Shown piece by piece: positions 1 to 8,900 of a DNA stretch of 10,303 nucleotides. Each line of letters begins with the position of its first letter. The stretch's first letter is position 1. Below the pieces are notes generated by a model that saw nothing but the letters and a program-made list of their open reading frames with translations, did not search any database and was not told where the DNA came from. This DNA is from an uncultured Allomuricauda sp. (lineage in GTDB: Bacteria > Bacteroidota > Bacteroidia > Flavobacteriales > Flavobacteriaceae): the NCBI GenBank assembly GCA_937911965.1, contig CALDPL010000234.1, forward strand, positions 1 through 10,303. Direction: 5' to 3'. The translations under genes were made by a program, and so were the position numbers.

Positions 1-2734
1 CACCCGCTTGATCGGCGGCAGCAAGTTCTCCTTCGGGGGACACGGTTATGCCGTCCTCAATGTGTATAGGGACGGTTCCTCCGATCTGGCCTTTTACGCA
101 GCCGGGCCGGGCGAGGGGGAACCCCTCTTTGCCACTGAGGTGCTGCCGGCGGACCGCTCCCTGGATATCGAGGGGTTGGCGGAGGATTTTCCGCCCTTTG
201 TGGAGGCTTCCATCTACACCGAGGCAGAAGTGGACAAAAGCTGGTTTCACAAATTGCTTTGGGGAGAGCGGTACCGGAAGTATTACGCCACCAAGGTCAA
301 GGCCCCCACCCTGCGTTTGGATACGCTCTACGGAGGGGTCAAGGTGGTGCGCAAGGGAGGGGGAAATCAGTCCCATACCCTGCGCCTGGAAGATTCCACG
401 GGAAGGCAGTACGCCATGAGGGCCATGAGAAAGAGTGCCGAACGCTACTTGCAGGCCATCGCCTTCCAGGACCAATATATCATCGGTCAGTTCGAGGATA
501 CCTATACGGAAGATCTGTTGCTGGACCTCTATACCGGGGCCCATCCCTATGCCCCCTTTACCATGCCAAAGCTCAGTGCGGCCGTAGGGCTTTACCATAC
601 CAACCCCAAACTGTACTATATCCCCAAACAGGCCACCCTGGGAGATTTCAACGCGGAGTTCGGAAATGAACTCTATATGTTGGAGGAACATGTGTCCGAG
701 GAGCACGAAGACCTTGAGAGCTTTGGAAAAGCCAAGAAGATCGAGAATACCTATGACCTGATCAACGAGTTGCGGGAGGACGAGGAGAACAGCTTGGACC
801 AAAAGCTCTATGCCAGGGCACGGCTCTTTGATATCATGGTGGGGGATTGGGACCGGCACGACGACCAATGGCGGTGGGCCCGATTTGAGGATGAGGACGG
901 CAACCGACTCTTCAAGCCCATTCCCAGGGATCGGGACCAGGTCTTTTCCCGATGGGGGGATGGGCTGATCATGGCCTTTGGGTCCAGGGCGGTGCCCGCC
1001 CTGAGAATCTTTGAGGGCTTTCACAAGGAAATACGGTCCGTAAAGGGTTTTACCTCCTCCCCAAGGACCTATGCCCTGGACATGGCATTGCTCTCAGAGA
1101 CCACCCTGGAGGATTGGATCGAGCAGGCCGAGTTCATCCAAGCCCGGATCGATGGTCCCTTGATCGACGACGCCTTTTTGGCCTTCCCCGAGGAGGTGCG
1201 GGACCACAGCCTGGAAGAGATCAAGGAAACCCTCTTGGCGAGGAAGGAAAATTTGGTGGAAACGGGAAAGGAGTATTTTAAGGTTCTGAACCGCTATGCG
1301 GTCATTACCGGGACCGACAAGGACGATCGGTACCGGGTGGTCTCCCACCCGGACGGCAGCGTGGAGATCGAGGCCCATCGCATCAAGCAAGGGAAACTGG
1401 CCGAGCAGATCTACCACAAGGTATTCGACCCCGATTACACCAAGGAAATCTGGTTGTACGGGCTGGACGATGACGATGAATTCGAGGTGGACGTTCCCGA
1501 TTCCAAGATCAGGTTGCGCATCATCGGGGGACAGAACAACGATGTCTATAAGATCTCAAAGGATTCAAGGAAAACCTCGATCTACGATTTCAAGGCCAAG
1601 AACAATACCTATGAGGGGGCCCTAGGGGGAAAGATCCATAAACTGGAGGACTACGACACCAATACCTATGAGTTCCTCAAAGTGAAGGCCAGCCGGAACC
1701 AACTTCTGCCCACAATCGGTTACAATCCGGACGACGGGCTTCGTTTGGGGCTTGGTGACACCTATACCTTCAACGGGTTTCGGAAGAATCCCTTTACGGC
1801 GCAGCACCGCTTCAACGCGGCCTATTTTTTTGCCACCCGGGGCTTCGACCTCTCCTACCAAGGGGAATTTGCCCATGTGATGGAAGGGGTGAACCTGGAA
1901 TTGGGCCTGAGGTTTACCAGCCCGAACTTTACCCAGAACTTCTTCGGCCTAGGAAACCAAACGATCAATGAAGATGATGGGCATCCCTTGGGGAAGGATT
2001 ACAACCGGGTGAGGATCAGGACTCTGAAATTTGCACCGGCCTTGGTCTGGAGGGGATTTTTGGGTTCCAAGGTCAAACTGGGGGCCTCCTATGAAAACTT
2101 GGAGGTGGAGCCTACCGAAGATCGCTTCATAGCGGAATTCTATGCCGACAACGATGGGGAACCCGATCAAAGTTTCCTTGGATTTGAAGGGGAGTACAGC
2201 TTCTCCAATACGGACAATGCCGCCTTTCCGACCCTGGGGATGGGATTCAGCCTCCTAGGGGGGTACAAGACCAATTTGGGAACGGGGGAGGGTTTTGCCT
2301 ACCTGATCCCCAGCCTGTCCGTGGACCATAGGATCGATCCCCAAGGGCGTTTGGTATTGGCCAGCAAGATTCAGGGACATTTTAACCTGGGGGACGGTTT
2401 TGAGTTCCACCAAGCGGCCTCTATCGGGGGCAATGAAAGCCTGAGGGGATTTCGGTTCCAACGCTTTAGTGGAAAGACCGCCTATTATCAGAGCACCGAT
2501 CTGAGGTACAGTTTCAGGAGGAGGACCACCGGACTCCTGCCCGTGACCCCTGGGATTTATGGAGGTTTTGATTACGGAAGGGTATGGCTGCCCGGGGAGG
2601 ATTCCGGGAAATGGCACAATTCCTTTGGCGGGGGGCTGCTGCTCAATGGGGCCGATCTGATCACCGCAAGTCTGGGACTGTTCAGCTCCTCGGACGGGGC
2701 CCGATTTTCCTTCGGGCTCGGTTTTGGCTTCTAA
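1..2734 (+). CDS. Phosphoesterase-tail / kinase-like / Omp85-type barrel fusion protein, 5' end missing
   Basis: The reading frame is open at the left edge (first full codon at position 2), so the start lies outside; the TTG at 8 is internal. Residues are counted from the codon at 8. Residues 1-35 resemble the closing strands of calcineurin-like phosphoesterases (FGGHGYAVLNVYRDGS); the catalytic part would lie upstream and cannot be seen. Residues ~85-400 look like an atypical kinase fold: a Gly-rich turn GGGNQ at 117-121, a basic strand YAMRAMRK at 135-142, GDWDRH at 279-284 and PIPRDRDQVF at 305-314. Residues ~566-908 form an outer-membrane beta-barrel with many alternating aromatic strands, the Omp85-type GGNESLRGF motif (RGF at 813-815) and a terminal Phe, typical of a BAM-recognised last strand. 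I infer an outer-membrane protein with a periplasmic or surface soluble head. The family is common in flavobacteria; its substrate is unknown. It ends in TAA and overlaps the convergent neighbour by 4 bases. Confidence 0.85.
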   Translation, partial: TRLIGGSKFSFGGHGYAVLNVYRDGSSDLAFYAAGPGEGEPLFATEVLPADRSLDIEGLAEDFPPFVEASIYTEAEVDKSWFHKLLWGERYRKYYATKVKAPTLRLDTLYGGVKVVRKGGGNQSHTLRLEDSTGRQYAMRAMRKSAERYLQAIAFQDQYIIGQFEDTYTEDLLLDLYTGAHPYAPFTMPKLSAAVGLYHTNPKLYYIPKQATLGDFNAEFGNELYMLEEHVSEEHEDLESFGKAKKIENTYDLINELREDEENSLDQKLYARARLFDIMVGDWDRHDDQWRWARFEDEDGNRLFKPIPRDRDQVFSRWGDGLIMAFGSRAVPALRIFEGFHKEIRSVKGFTSSPRTYALDMALLSETTLEDWIEQAEFIQARIDGPLIDDAFLAFPEEVRDHSLEEIKETLLARKENLVETGKEYFKVLNRYAVITGTDKDDRYRVVSHPDGSVEIEAHRIKQGKLAEQIYHKVFDPDYTKEIWLYGLDDDDEFEVDVPDSKIRLRIIGGQNNDVYKISKDSRKTSIYDFKAKNNTYEGALGGKIHKLEDYDTNTYEFLKVKASRNQLLPTIGYNPDDGLRLGLGDTYTFNGFRKNPFTAQHRFNAAYFFATRGFDLSYQGEFAHVMEGVNLELGLRFTSPNFTQNFFGLGNQTINEDDGHPLGKDYNRVRIRTLKFAPALVWRGFLGSKVKLGASYENLEVEPTEDRFIAEFYADNDGEPDQSFLGFEGEYSFSNTDNAAFPTLGMGFSLLGGYKTNLGTGEGFAYLIPSLSVDHRIDPQGRLVLASKIQGHFNLGDGFEFHQAASIGGNESLRGFRFQRFSGKTAYYQSTDLRYSFRRRTTGLLPVTPGIYGGFDYGRVWLPGEDSGKWHNSFGGGLLLNGADLITASLGLFSSSDGARFSFGLGFGF

Positions 2735-3588
2735 TCGATCTGGAAGCGGTAGAGTTTTCCACCCCCTTGCTTGTTCTGTTCGTCCGCGATCAAAAGGGTC
2801 CGTTCATCCACAAAGGATACCGATTCGGTCTGGGTCCGGCTTCTAAAGTTATAGGTCTGAATTTGGGCCCCTGAAAAATCCTGGAGTTCAAAATCCCGTA
2901 CGATGAACAACAGGCCATAGCCCAACAGGGCGATGGTGTTTCCCTCCGGGGAGATGTCGGCTGCCGTGACCGAACACTGGTCCTTGTCACCGCAGAGGTA
3001 GAGGCTTCCCAAAAAGCGGGCCGTATGATTTCCTTCACGGTCCGGTACGCTGTATATCAAGGTTTTTCCAGAATAGGGGCGGGTGCGGTTCTTGGTGAAG
3101 ATATAGAGTTGGTCCCCATGGTGGAAGAACCCTTCCGTATCGTAATATAGGCTGTCCTTTGCTGGGGGAAAGGCGGTTTGCTCTGGGTAGTGGAATTTGA
3201 TTTTTTCGGCCCTGGGTTCTTTTTTTTCCAGTTCACGTGCAGGGATCTTATAGATGACCAGATTGTCCCTTTCGTTGTCGTTGTTCCCGAAATCCCCAAT
3301 ATAGAGGTTGCCCAGGCCATCCTTGGTGAGTTCTTCCCAATCCCGGTTCTTGGCGTTGTCGATTTTCAGGCTTTTGATCGCCCGGGCCGTGGAATCCACC
3401 ATATGGATCTTATCCTCGTTCCCCGAATCCTCGATCACCCAATAGCTGCCCGGGGAGGCGGGGGCTATACCCGAAACCTCTTCCAAGTCGGGGGGGAAGC
3501 TGCCCAGGGGCTCCAAGGTTCGGTATTGCATCTTCTGGGCACAACCAAGGGCACAGACAAGCAGCGGGACTAGGACGATGTATTTCAT
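2731..3588 (-). CDS. Beta-propeller-like lipoprotein of unknown function
   Basis: A 285-residue protein. I chose the ATG at 3588 because it gives a compact lipoprotein signal, MKYIVLVPLLVCALGC, with lipobox ALGC and acylated Cys16; the in-frame ATG at 3633 would add a charged stretch before the signal. The mature part has repeated blade-like strands, with NRDWEEL at 81-87 and YIGDFGNN at 96-103. This DWE-L...YIGDFGNN pattern recurs in flavobacterial proteins built as propellers and often left hypothetical; some resemble esterase-like phytase or SdiA-regulated propellers. Several Asp/Asn-rich turns might hold calcium. I do not recognise a catalytic centre, so no enzymatic role is assigned. It is the last gene of the minus-strand run, 75 bases after the GyrI-like gene. 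Its stop (TAG, 2731-2733) interlocks with the stop of the convergent barrel gene. GC-rich like its neighbours. The lipoprotein call is firm; the fold is likely; the role is unknown. Confidence 0.85.
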   Translation of the reverse strand: MKYIVLVPLLVCALGCAQKMQYRTLEPLGSFPPDLEEVSGIAPASPGSYWVIEDSGNEDKIHMVDSTARAIKSLKIDNAKNRDWEELTKDGLGNLYIGDFGNNDNERDNLVIYKIPARELEKKEPRAEKIKFHYPEQTAFPPAKDSLYYDTEGFFHHGDQLYIFTKNRTRPYSGKTLIYSVPDREGNHTARFLGSLYLCGDKDQCSVTAADISPEGNTIALLGYGLLFIVRDFELQDFSGAQIQTYNFRSRTQTESVSFVDERTLLIADEQNKQGGGKLYRFQID

Positions 3589-3600
3589 GGGTCGAATGAA

Positions 3601-3627
3601 TTTTATAGGGAGCCGGCCCCTAAAAAT
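3601..3627. promoter_or_regulatory. Imperfect hairpin in the 75-base gap upstream of the propeller lipoprotein gene
   Basis: On the minus strand, UAGGGG pairs with UCCCUA (five Watson-Crick pairs and one G-U) around a CCGGC loop. It is flanked by U-rich sequence before and A-rich sequence after, which could lengthen the stem with one mismatch. No U tract follows the hairpin in either direction, so it does not look like an intrinsic terminator. It lies 13-39 bases before the start codon at 3588, where it could sit in a leader RNA. A TTTG and a TATTTTTA, weakly like the Bacteroidota -33/-7 elements, lie further upstream in the same gap, but their spacing of about 25 bases is too long for a confident promoter call. 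Confidence 0.25.
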
Positions 3628-3663
3628 AATCATTGTTCGTGGATTTATAGGCCCAAATCCCGT

Positions 3664-4566
3664 TCAATTGCTTTCCTTGATGGGCATAAAGATCTCAGTT
3701 TTCCAATCCAGGCCGTCCCCGCCCAGGTTGGGGTTGTTGAAGAAAATTTCCACGGGTTTCCGCTCGATGGGTATCCCGTGTTTTTCCGCATAGTCCACCA
3801 GGGCGTACCAGGCCCGGTCGGAACTGATGTAGTGTCCGTTGTAGATGGCCTTGATGCTCTTTTTGCCGAAAATGCGTTTGTAAATGATATCTGGATGTTT
3901 GGGCAAACTTTCGGAGCGGATGATGGGAAAACAAAAATTGTAGAGCATGGAATTGGCCTCCAGGTCCCATTCTTCCACTTCGATCATCGGCAGGCCGTTG
4001 AGGGTCACCCCATGGCCCACCAAATAGGAGTTGAGCAGGGAATAGTTGGCCATCATGCCCCGGGCCTTGTCCTCCGGGGCACTCCGTATGGGGACGCAGG
4101 CACAAAAAGTGGTAAAGAGTTCGTCTTCCCCCAAAATGGTCACCTCGAATTCGTCCAAATGGTCGTTCAAAAAGGCATTGAAATCCAAGAGTTTCTTTCG
4201 GGCACCCTTTTCGAAATCCGTATTTGAGAAAGGTACCCTGATCTTGTTCCACAGGCTGTGTTCGGGGTCCTTGATGTTGACCCTGACCTTGCTCAAGGAG
4301 TCATGGATCCGGGTGATCTTCCAATCGTAGATGTGCAGGGAATCGCCCATGAGCAGCTGCTGTTGAAAGCGGGTAGGGTCCCCGTATTGGAATGGCAGCA
4401 CGCTGTCAAAGGTCTTGTTCCAGGCCTTGGCGCTTTCATAGATGGTCCCGGGGTTGGCCCTGGCCTCGAAGCGGACCAGGTAATCCTGGGGCTTGAGGAA
4501 AAAGTACCACAACAATACGGCCAAAAGCAGGCCCGACACCATGAGCAGGGTCTTTCTCATACGCAT
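3664..4566 (-). CDS. Membrane-anchored protein with C-terminal GyrI-like (effector-binding) domain
   Basis: A 300-residue protein. Residues ~6-23 are one hydrophobic segment after a basic MRMRK start, so the protein is probably inner-membrane anchored with the rest in the periplasm; there is no Cys at a lipobox position. Residues ~28-140 resemble SRPBCC-type helix-grip sequences found in the same protein group (DYLVRFEARANPGTIYESAKAW). Residues ~145-297 match the GyrI-like / AraC effector-binding fold: KKSIKAIYNGHYISSDRAW, then a helix, then KPVEIFFNNP and WKTEIFMPI, with the acidic residue E291 at the place where these domains bind cationic or hydrophobic small molecules. No DNA-binding domain is present, so this is not a conventional regulator; a ligand-binding role is inferred. 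The start is either ATG 4566 or ATG 4560, two codons apart. It follows the haloperoxidase gene by 15 bases, consistent with one transcript. Confidence 0.8.
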   Translation of the reverse strand: MRMRKTLLMVSGLLLAVLLWYFFLKPQDYLVRFEARANPGTIYESAKAWNKTFDSVLPFQYGDPTRFQQQLLMGDSLHIYDWKITRIHDSLSKVRVNIKDPEHSLWNKIRVPFSNTDFEKGARKKLLDFNAFLNDHLDEFEVTILGEDELFTTFCACVPIRSAPEDKARGMMANYSLLNSYLVGHGVTLNGLPMIEVEEWDLEANSMLYNFCFPIIRSESLPKHPDIIYKRIFGKKSIKAIYNGHYISSDRAWYALVDYAEKHGIPIERKPVEIFFNNPNLGGDGLDWKTEIFMPIKESN

Positions 4567-4581
4567 TCCAAAGTTAAGGGA

Positions 4582-5913
4582 TTATTCCTTTGCCATCTTC
4601 AATTTGTCAACGATAAAGGCACCCAGGTCCCTGCCCTGATCAATGCCCACCTCAATGGCCGCTCGATAGTGTATTCCCCCGTACATCCTGCTGATGGCGG
4701 CCTCCTCGGCGGCTTGGTTGAAGGAGGTAAAGGAACGCATCGGAATTCCGAAGGGGGTCTCCGTATCGTCGTCATAGGCAAAATTGTCCCCGAACAGATC
4801 GGTCAGCACCGTGGCCGCAGCCCCGGATACCACGGAATGGCCGCTGGTATATTCAGGGAATGGGGGGGTCTGCAATACAGGTTCCCAGCTGTCGTCAATA
4901 TATTCATTGATCACGGTCTCGGGACGGATCAGGTTGCTCCTGAATTTTTCGTCCCAACAACTGATAAAGCCGTCAAAAAGGGCAATGGAAGTCTTGGTGT
5001 AGTTGTGTACGGTCCGGGCAAAGTCGGTATCGGTCATCCTACAGGCAATCTTGTTGATGCCGATCCAGTGGGCCCCCGGGGTGATCTTTTTGGTGGCGAA
5101 CATCAGGTGGCCCCGGGTCACGGAGACATAGGGGTTGCAGTCCCAAAACTTGGCTATGGCGATTTCCTCCGAGTCATCCCCTTTTTCGGTCATTTCCTGT
5201 CGGACCCGATAGACTTCCATGGTTTCCTTGTAGAATTGTGAATCTTCCTCCATGGAGAAAGGGGGTGGGGGAATGGGCTTGAACTGGGAGGCGGAATCGA
5301 TCGCAAAGGGCCTGATCTTGGCCCAATGGGGTTCCAGGCCGTTCATATAGGCCGGGGGGGTGGGCTGCCACCTGGCCGGGTCCTCCGTATCGACCGTGAA
5401 CTTGGGCATGGTACGGGTTTCCTTGTAATTGTCCCCGTTCATCCAAGTGGTGATAAAGTCGGCCACTTCCATGCCGTAGTCCTTGGAGGTGTTGAAGACT
5501 TTTTCATTACTCTCCCTCCAAGCGGTATAGAGGCTGTCCCGGTATCCCGTCACACGATCTTCCGAGAATATCAATCGTTTGCTCAATTCCATATGGGCCA
5601 CCATGGCGGCTACTTCATAGTTGGTGTTTTCCGGGTCCGAGGGATCTGGGATGGACTGCAAATCTTTCAATTGGCCCGCCAGGGATTGATAGGAATCCGG
5701 CTGCTTCTTTACCATGATCTCATAGGCGGCGATGGAGGGATAGGCAAAGATCCGTGTGGCCACCGGCGGGGAGAAGATGTCGTGTATCATCACCTCCACC
5801 ACCTTATCCACGGCCCGGTGGAAATCCTCCGGACTTACGACTATGGGCTGCTGCTTTTTTTGGCAGGCTGTCAGTATCAGAACTACAGCGATTGGAATGG
5901 TTTTTAGTTTCAT
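4582..5913 (-). CDS. Vanadium-dependent haloperoxidase / PAP2-family lipoprotein
   Basis: A 443-residue lipoprotein with signal MKLKTIPIAVVLILTAC (lipobox LTAC, Cys17). A second ATG at 5937 is possible; it adds eight residues and would overlap gene B by 14 bases instead of leaving a 10-base gap. All three blocks of the vanadate/phosphate pocket shared by vanadium haloperoxidases and type 2 phosphatidic acid phosphatases are present: K323-x6-R330-P (KFRSNLIRP), S357-G-H359 (EYTSGHSVVSG) and S408-R409-x5-H415 (SRMYGGIHYRAA). The pocket therefore looks intact, with H415 as the vanadate or phosphoryl ligand and H359 as the acid/base residue. The family oxidises halides with peroxide or hydrolyses phosphomonoesters, and the sequence does not decide which. 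It is envelope-located, with no multi-spanning membrane segments, unlike lipid-phosphate PAP2 enzymes. Its place directly after an FG-GAP/VCBS gene and before a GyrI-like gene suggests a shared transcript. Confidence 0.9.
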   Translation of the reverse strand: MKLKTIPIAVVLILTACQKKQQPIVVSPEDFHRAVDKVVEVMIHDIFSPPVATRIFAYPSIAAYEIMVKKQPDSYQSLAGQLKDLQSIPDPSDPENTNYEVAAMVAHMELSKRLIFSEDRVTGYRDSLYTAWRESNEKVFNTSKDYGMEVADFITTWMNGDNYKETRTMPKFTVDTEDPARWQPTPPAYMNGLEPHWAKIRPFAIDSASQFKPIPPPPFSMEEDSQFYKETMEVYRVRQEMTEKGDDSEEIAIAKFWDCNPYVSVTRGHLMFATKKITPGAHWIGINKIACRMTDTDFARTVHNYTKTSIALFDGFISCWDEKFRSNLIRPETVINEYIDDSWEPVLQTPPFPEYTSGHSVVSGAAATVLTDLFGDNFAYDDDTETPFGIPMRSFTSFNQAAEEAAISRMYGGIHYRAAIEVGIDQGRDLGAFIVDKLKMAKE

Positions 5914-5923
5914 CGATTTTCGA

Positions 5924-8900
5924 TTATTGGTTTTCATTGGTGTTCATCGATCCTTGGATTTGGTTTTGGACATTTTCCGGGATCCCATCATTTATAAAGG
6001 TATAGATCTGTGCCCTATCGTTGTTGAATACGGCCAGGAGATAGTTTTTGTTGCCGAATTCAAGGATCTTCAAATGCCTCAGCGACCTTTGGGTAAAGTC
6101 CAGGCCCAGGGAACTTCCAAGGGTGAATCCGCCCCCCTTTTCGATCAGGGCCCCCGGAAAGGAATCCAATCGACCGTGATAGGGCTTGACCCCGAAATAA
6201 TTACCGCCACAAAGTACCTCCTCTTGACCGTCCCCGTCAAAGTCCTCCACAAGAAAGGTCGTGATGGGGGCCACCTGAAGTTCGTTGAGGAATGGGACGA
6301 ACTCAAAGCTTCCGCCCTGGTTTCTAAGATATCCGGATTCCAGGGTGTTTACCTCGAGCAATTCGGCCGCTTCCAACATATCCCCTCCGAACACTTCCTC
6401 CATGGTCTGTCCGGCAAAGGATTTGTAGCTGGTGTATTTTTTCTTCAAAAAGACCAGTTGCTGGACAAGTCCGTCCAAGTTTTCCAAGGAGTAGTACTTT
6501 CCGTTCTTTTCCATGGCGGTGATCGTTTCGGTCTGTCCGTTGTTGTCAAAGTCATCGAAGTACAGCTTCATCGGATATTTCTTGGAGGCCTTGAACTTGG
6601 AGTTGGTCCCCCAATTTCCCAGAAGGTAGTCCAGATCCCCATCCCCGTCGATATCGAAGGCCGCTATGCTTTGCCAGAGGCCCTTTAGGTCCAGGTCGTG
6701 GACTTCCCTAAAGGAAGCCTTTTCATTTTTCAGGAACCTTGGGGACATCCATTCCCCGACCAGGATCAGATCGACTTGGCCATCGCCGTCAAAATCGCTC
6801 CAAAGGGCATCGGTGACCATTCCCTTGCCCAAAGCCTCAAATTGTTCCACGAGGACAAATTTTCCCCCTTGGTTCTCCAACAAATGGGATTGGGCGGGTG
6901 CCCCGAAACGCCCCGTGAGGGTATGTCCCCCCACAAACAGGTCCAGATCGCCGTCCCCATCGTAATCAAAGGGCCTCAGCACGGAGGAATTCTGGAAGGA
7001 CTCCGGCAGCGGCACCTTGGTGAAACCCGTATCGGTCCGTATGTAATAGGCATCGAGCAGGGCCTCGGATTCCCCGAAGAAATCCCCACCCCCCGAACTG
7101 ACGACCAGGTCGTTTCTTCGGTCCCCGTCAAAATCCGTGATGACGGCGGCGATGTTCTCCCTGATGGAATCCCCTTGGATGTCGGGAAAGTCCATGGGGA
7201 CAAAGGCAGTGTCCCTTTGCAGGTGGAACTGCGGGGGAATGAACTTGGAGCCCCCCAAGAACACATCCATCCTCCCGTCTCCGTCCAGATCGCCCAGGGC
7301 CAGGGCGGGGCCCCGGTCCGAGATTTGGTAAGGAATGAGTTTTTCCCGGTTGAAGTCCGTGTAATTATCCTCTACATGGACCAGGTTCAGGCCCAGGTTG
7401 CCCGGGAGTTTTTTAAAGGTCCGGGTCGGTTTGGGGTGCAAGCTGCCATAATCAAAGACCTTGACATTTTCCGGTTTTATCAGCAAATCTTGGTTCACTT
7501 CCACATCCTTGAGTACCTGGTAGGTCCCCTCCGGCCAAATGATCTTCAGGGAATCCACCCTTTGGGCGTCCCCGTATCCAAAATGCAGCATGGGCTCGGA
7601 GGAGGCCTGGAATCCCCTGCTGGGGAAGAGTTCCTTATACTGTAAGTTTCCCTGATGGTAGGAATACACTTTGGTCCCTATGCCAAAACGGTTCTTTTTG
7701 CGGTATTGGAACCGGAGTTTGAGGTATGCGGCCTTTTCATTGGTCTTGTTGATGTAGAGGGTGGCAGGCCGGTCAATATTGTTGGTCACCAGGTCCAGAT
7801 CTCCATCCCCGTCCAAATCCCCCAGTGCCATGGCCCCGGATATCAGGCTGTCCCTTTGGATCCAGTCCCCCGATCGGTTGTGGAAGGTCAGGTCCTCCCC
7901 ACCCTTGAAGATGTAATTGTGCACCTTTCCGGAGGGCATGAGCTCCAGGGCCTCTTGATCGACCAATTTGGTGTTGTCCAGTTTTTTTTGGATTTCCTCA
8001 TTGGAGGCAAATTTAATGAAGTCCAGATCGTTGGGCCTTTTGGGGATTCCATTGGAGATGAACACATCCTGCAGGCCATCCTGGTCGTAGTCCCCAAAAA
8101 GGGCGCTCCAGCTCCAATCGGTGGCGGCAACGCCCGATAATAATGCTATCTCACTGAAATGGCCATTGCCCAAATTAAGTTGAAGCGTATTTCGGGCAAA
8201 TTGGTGGTTGTATCCGAAACTAAGCTTAAAATAATAGATGTCGTAAGCATCTTCACTTGCCGAGGTTTTGAGCATTTGTTGGTTTTCGGGGAGCATATCG
8301 AGCGAAAGAATATCCGGCAAACCATCATTGTTGAAGTCTCCAACGTCATTTCCCATTGAAAACCTGCTGGTGTGTTGTATTGAAGCGTCCAGTGCTTCTG
8401 TGAACGTTCCGTCACCGTTGTTGATGTACAGGTAGTCATTTTCGTGAAAGTCATTTCCGACGTAGATATCGGGATAACCGTCCCAGTTGATATCGCCTAC
8501 TGTAATGCCGAGTCCATAACCGAGGGCGCTGCTATAAATGCCTGATTCTTTAGTAACGTCTACAAAATGGCCTCCCTCGTTTCGCATCAGTTTGTCTCCT
8601 GCCAAAGGATGAAATTCGGTGCGAAGATCAGATTTGCCATAAGTGCCATTTGAGTGTACTGAATGGTTCAGCATGTACATATCCAGGTCGCCGTCCAGGT
8701 CATAATCAAAAAAAGCGGCCTGGGTTGAAAATCCTTTCAGGTCTAAACCCCAGGCTTTGGCCTGGTCTTCAAATACAGGAACTCCATTTTCATCATTTCC
8801 GAGGTTGATATAGAGCTGATTCCTTCCTATTATATTTTTATAGTCGCCAAGTTGGCTTACGTATATATCTAACCTGCCATCACCGTTTACATCTGCCATC

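Noticed and set aside
8..10. TTG at 8 as the true start of the barrel fusion gene
   Set aside because: The frame is open upstream to the window edge, and the first residues read as the end of a phosphoesterase-like domain with no signal peptide, which an outer-membrane protein needs.
3589..3633. N-terminal extension of the propeller lipoprotein to the ATG at 3633
   Set aside because: It adds 15 residues ahead of a complete lipoprotein signal and crosses the hairpin in the gap; the ATG at 3588 is the better start.
4258..5241. Long plus-strand open frame of 327 codons opposite the haloperoxidase and GyrI-like genes
   Set aside because: It is antisense to two well-supported proteins with intact motifs, spans their junction, and its translation is Gly/Val/His-rich with no recognisable domain. 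It is a GC-rich antisense shadow.
5756..6688. Plus-strand open frame of 310 codons opposite the FG-GAP/VCBS and haloperoxidase genes
   Set aside because: It covers the junction of two real minus-strand genes and has no signal or domain; it is explained by codon bias of the opposite strand.
6698..7645. Plus-strand open frame of 315 codons opposite the FG-GAP/VCBS gene
   Set aside because: Antisense to the calcium-loop repeats and the ASPIC/UnbV domain; its repetitive look comes from the repeated Asp/Gly codons on the other strand.
7475..7690. ASPIC/UnbV domain as evidence of an RNA-binding protein
   Set aside because: Some databases carry that name over, but nothing here suggests RNA binding; the protein is an exported lipoprotein with calcium-loop propeller blades.
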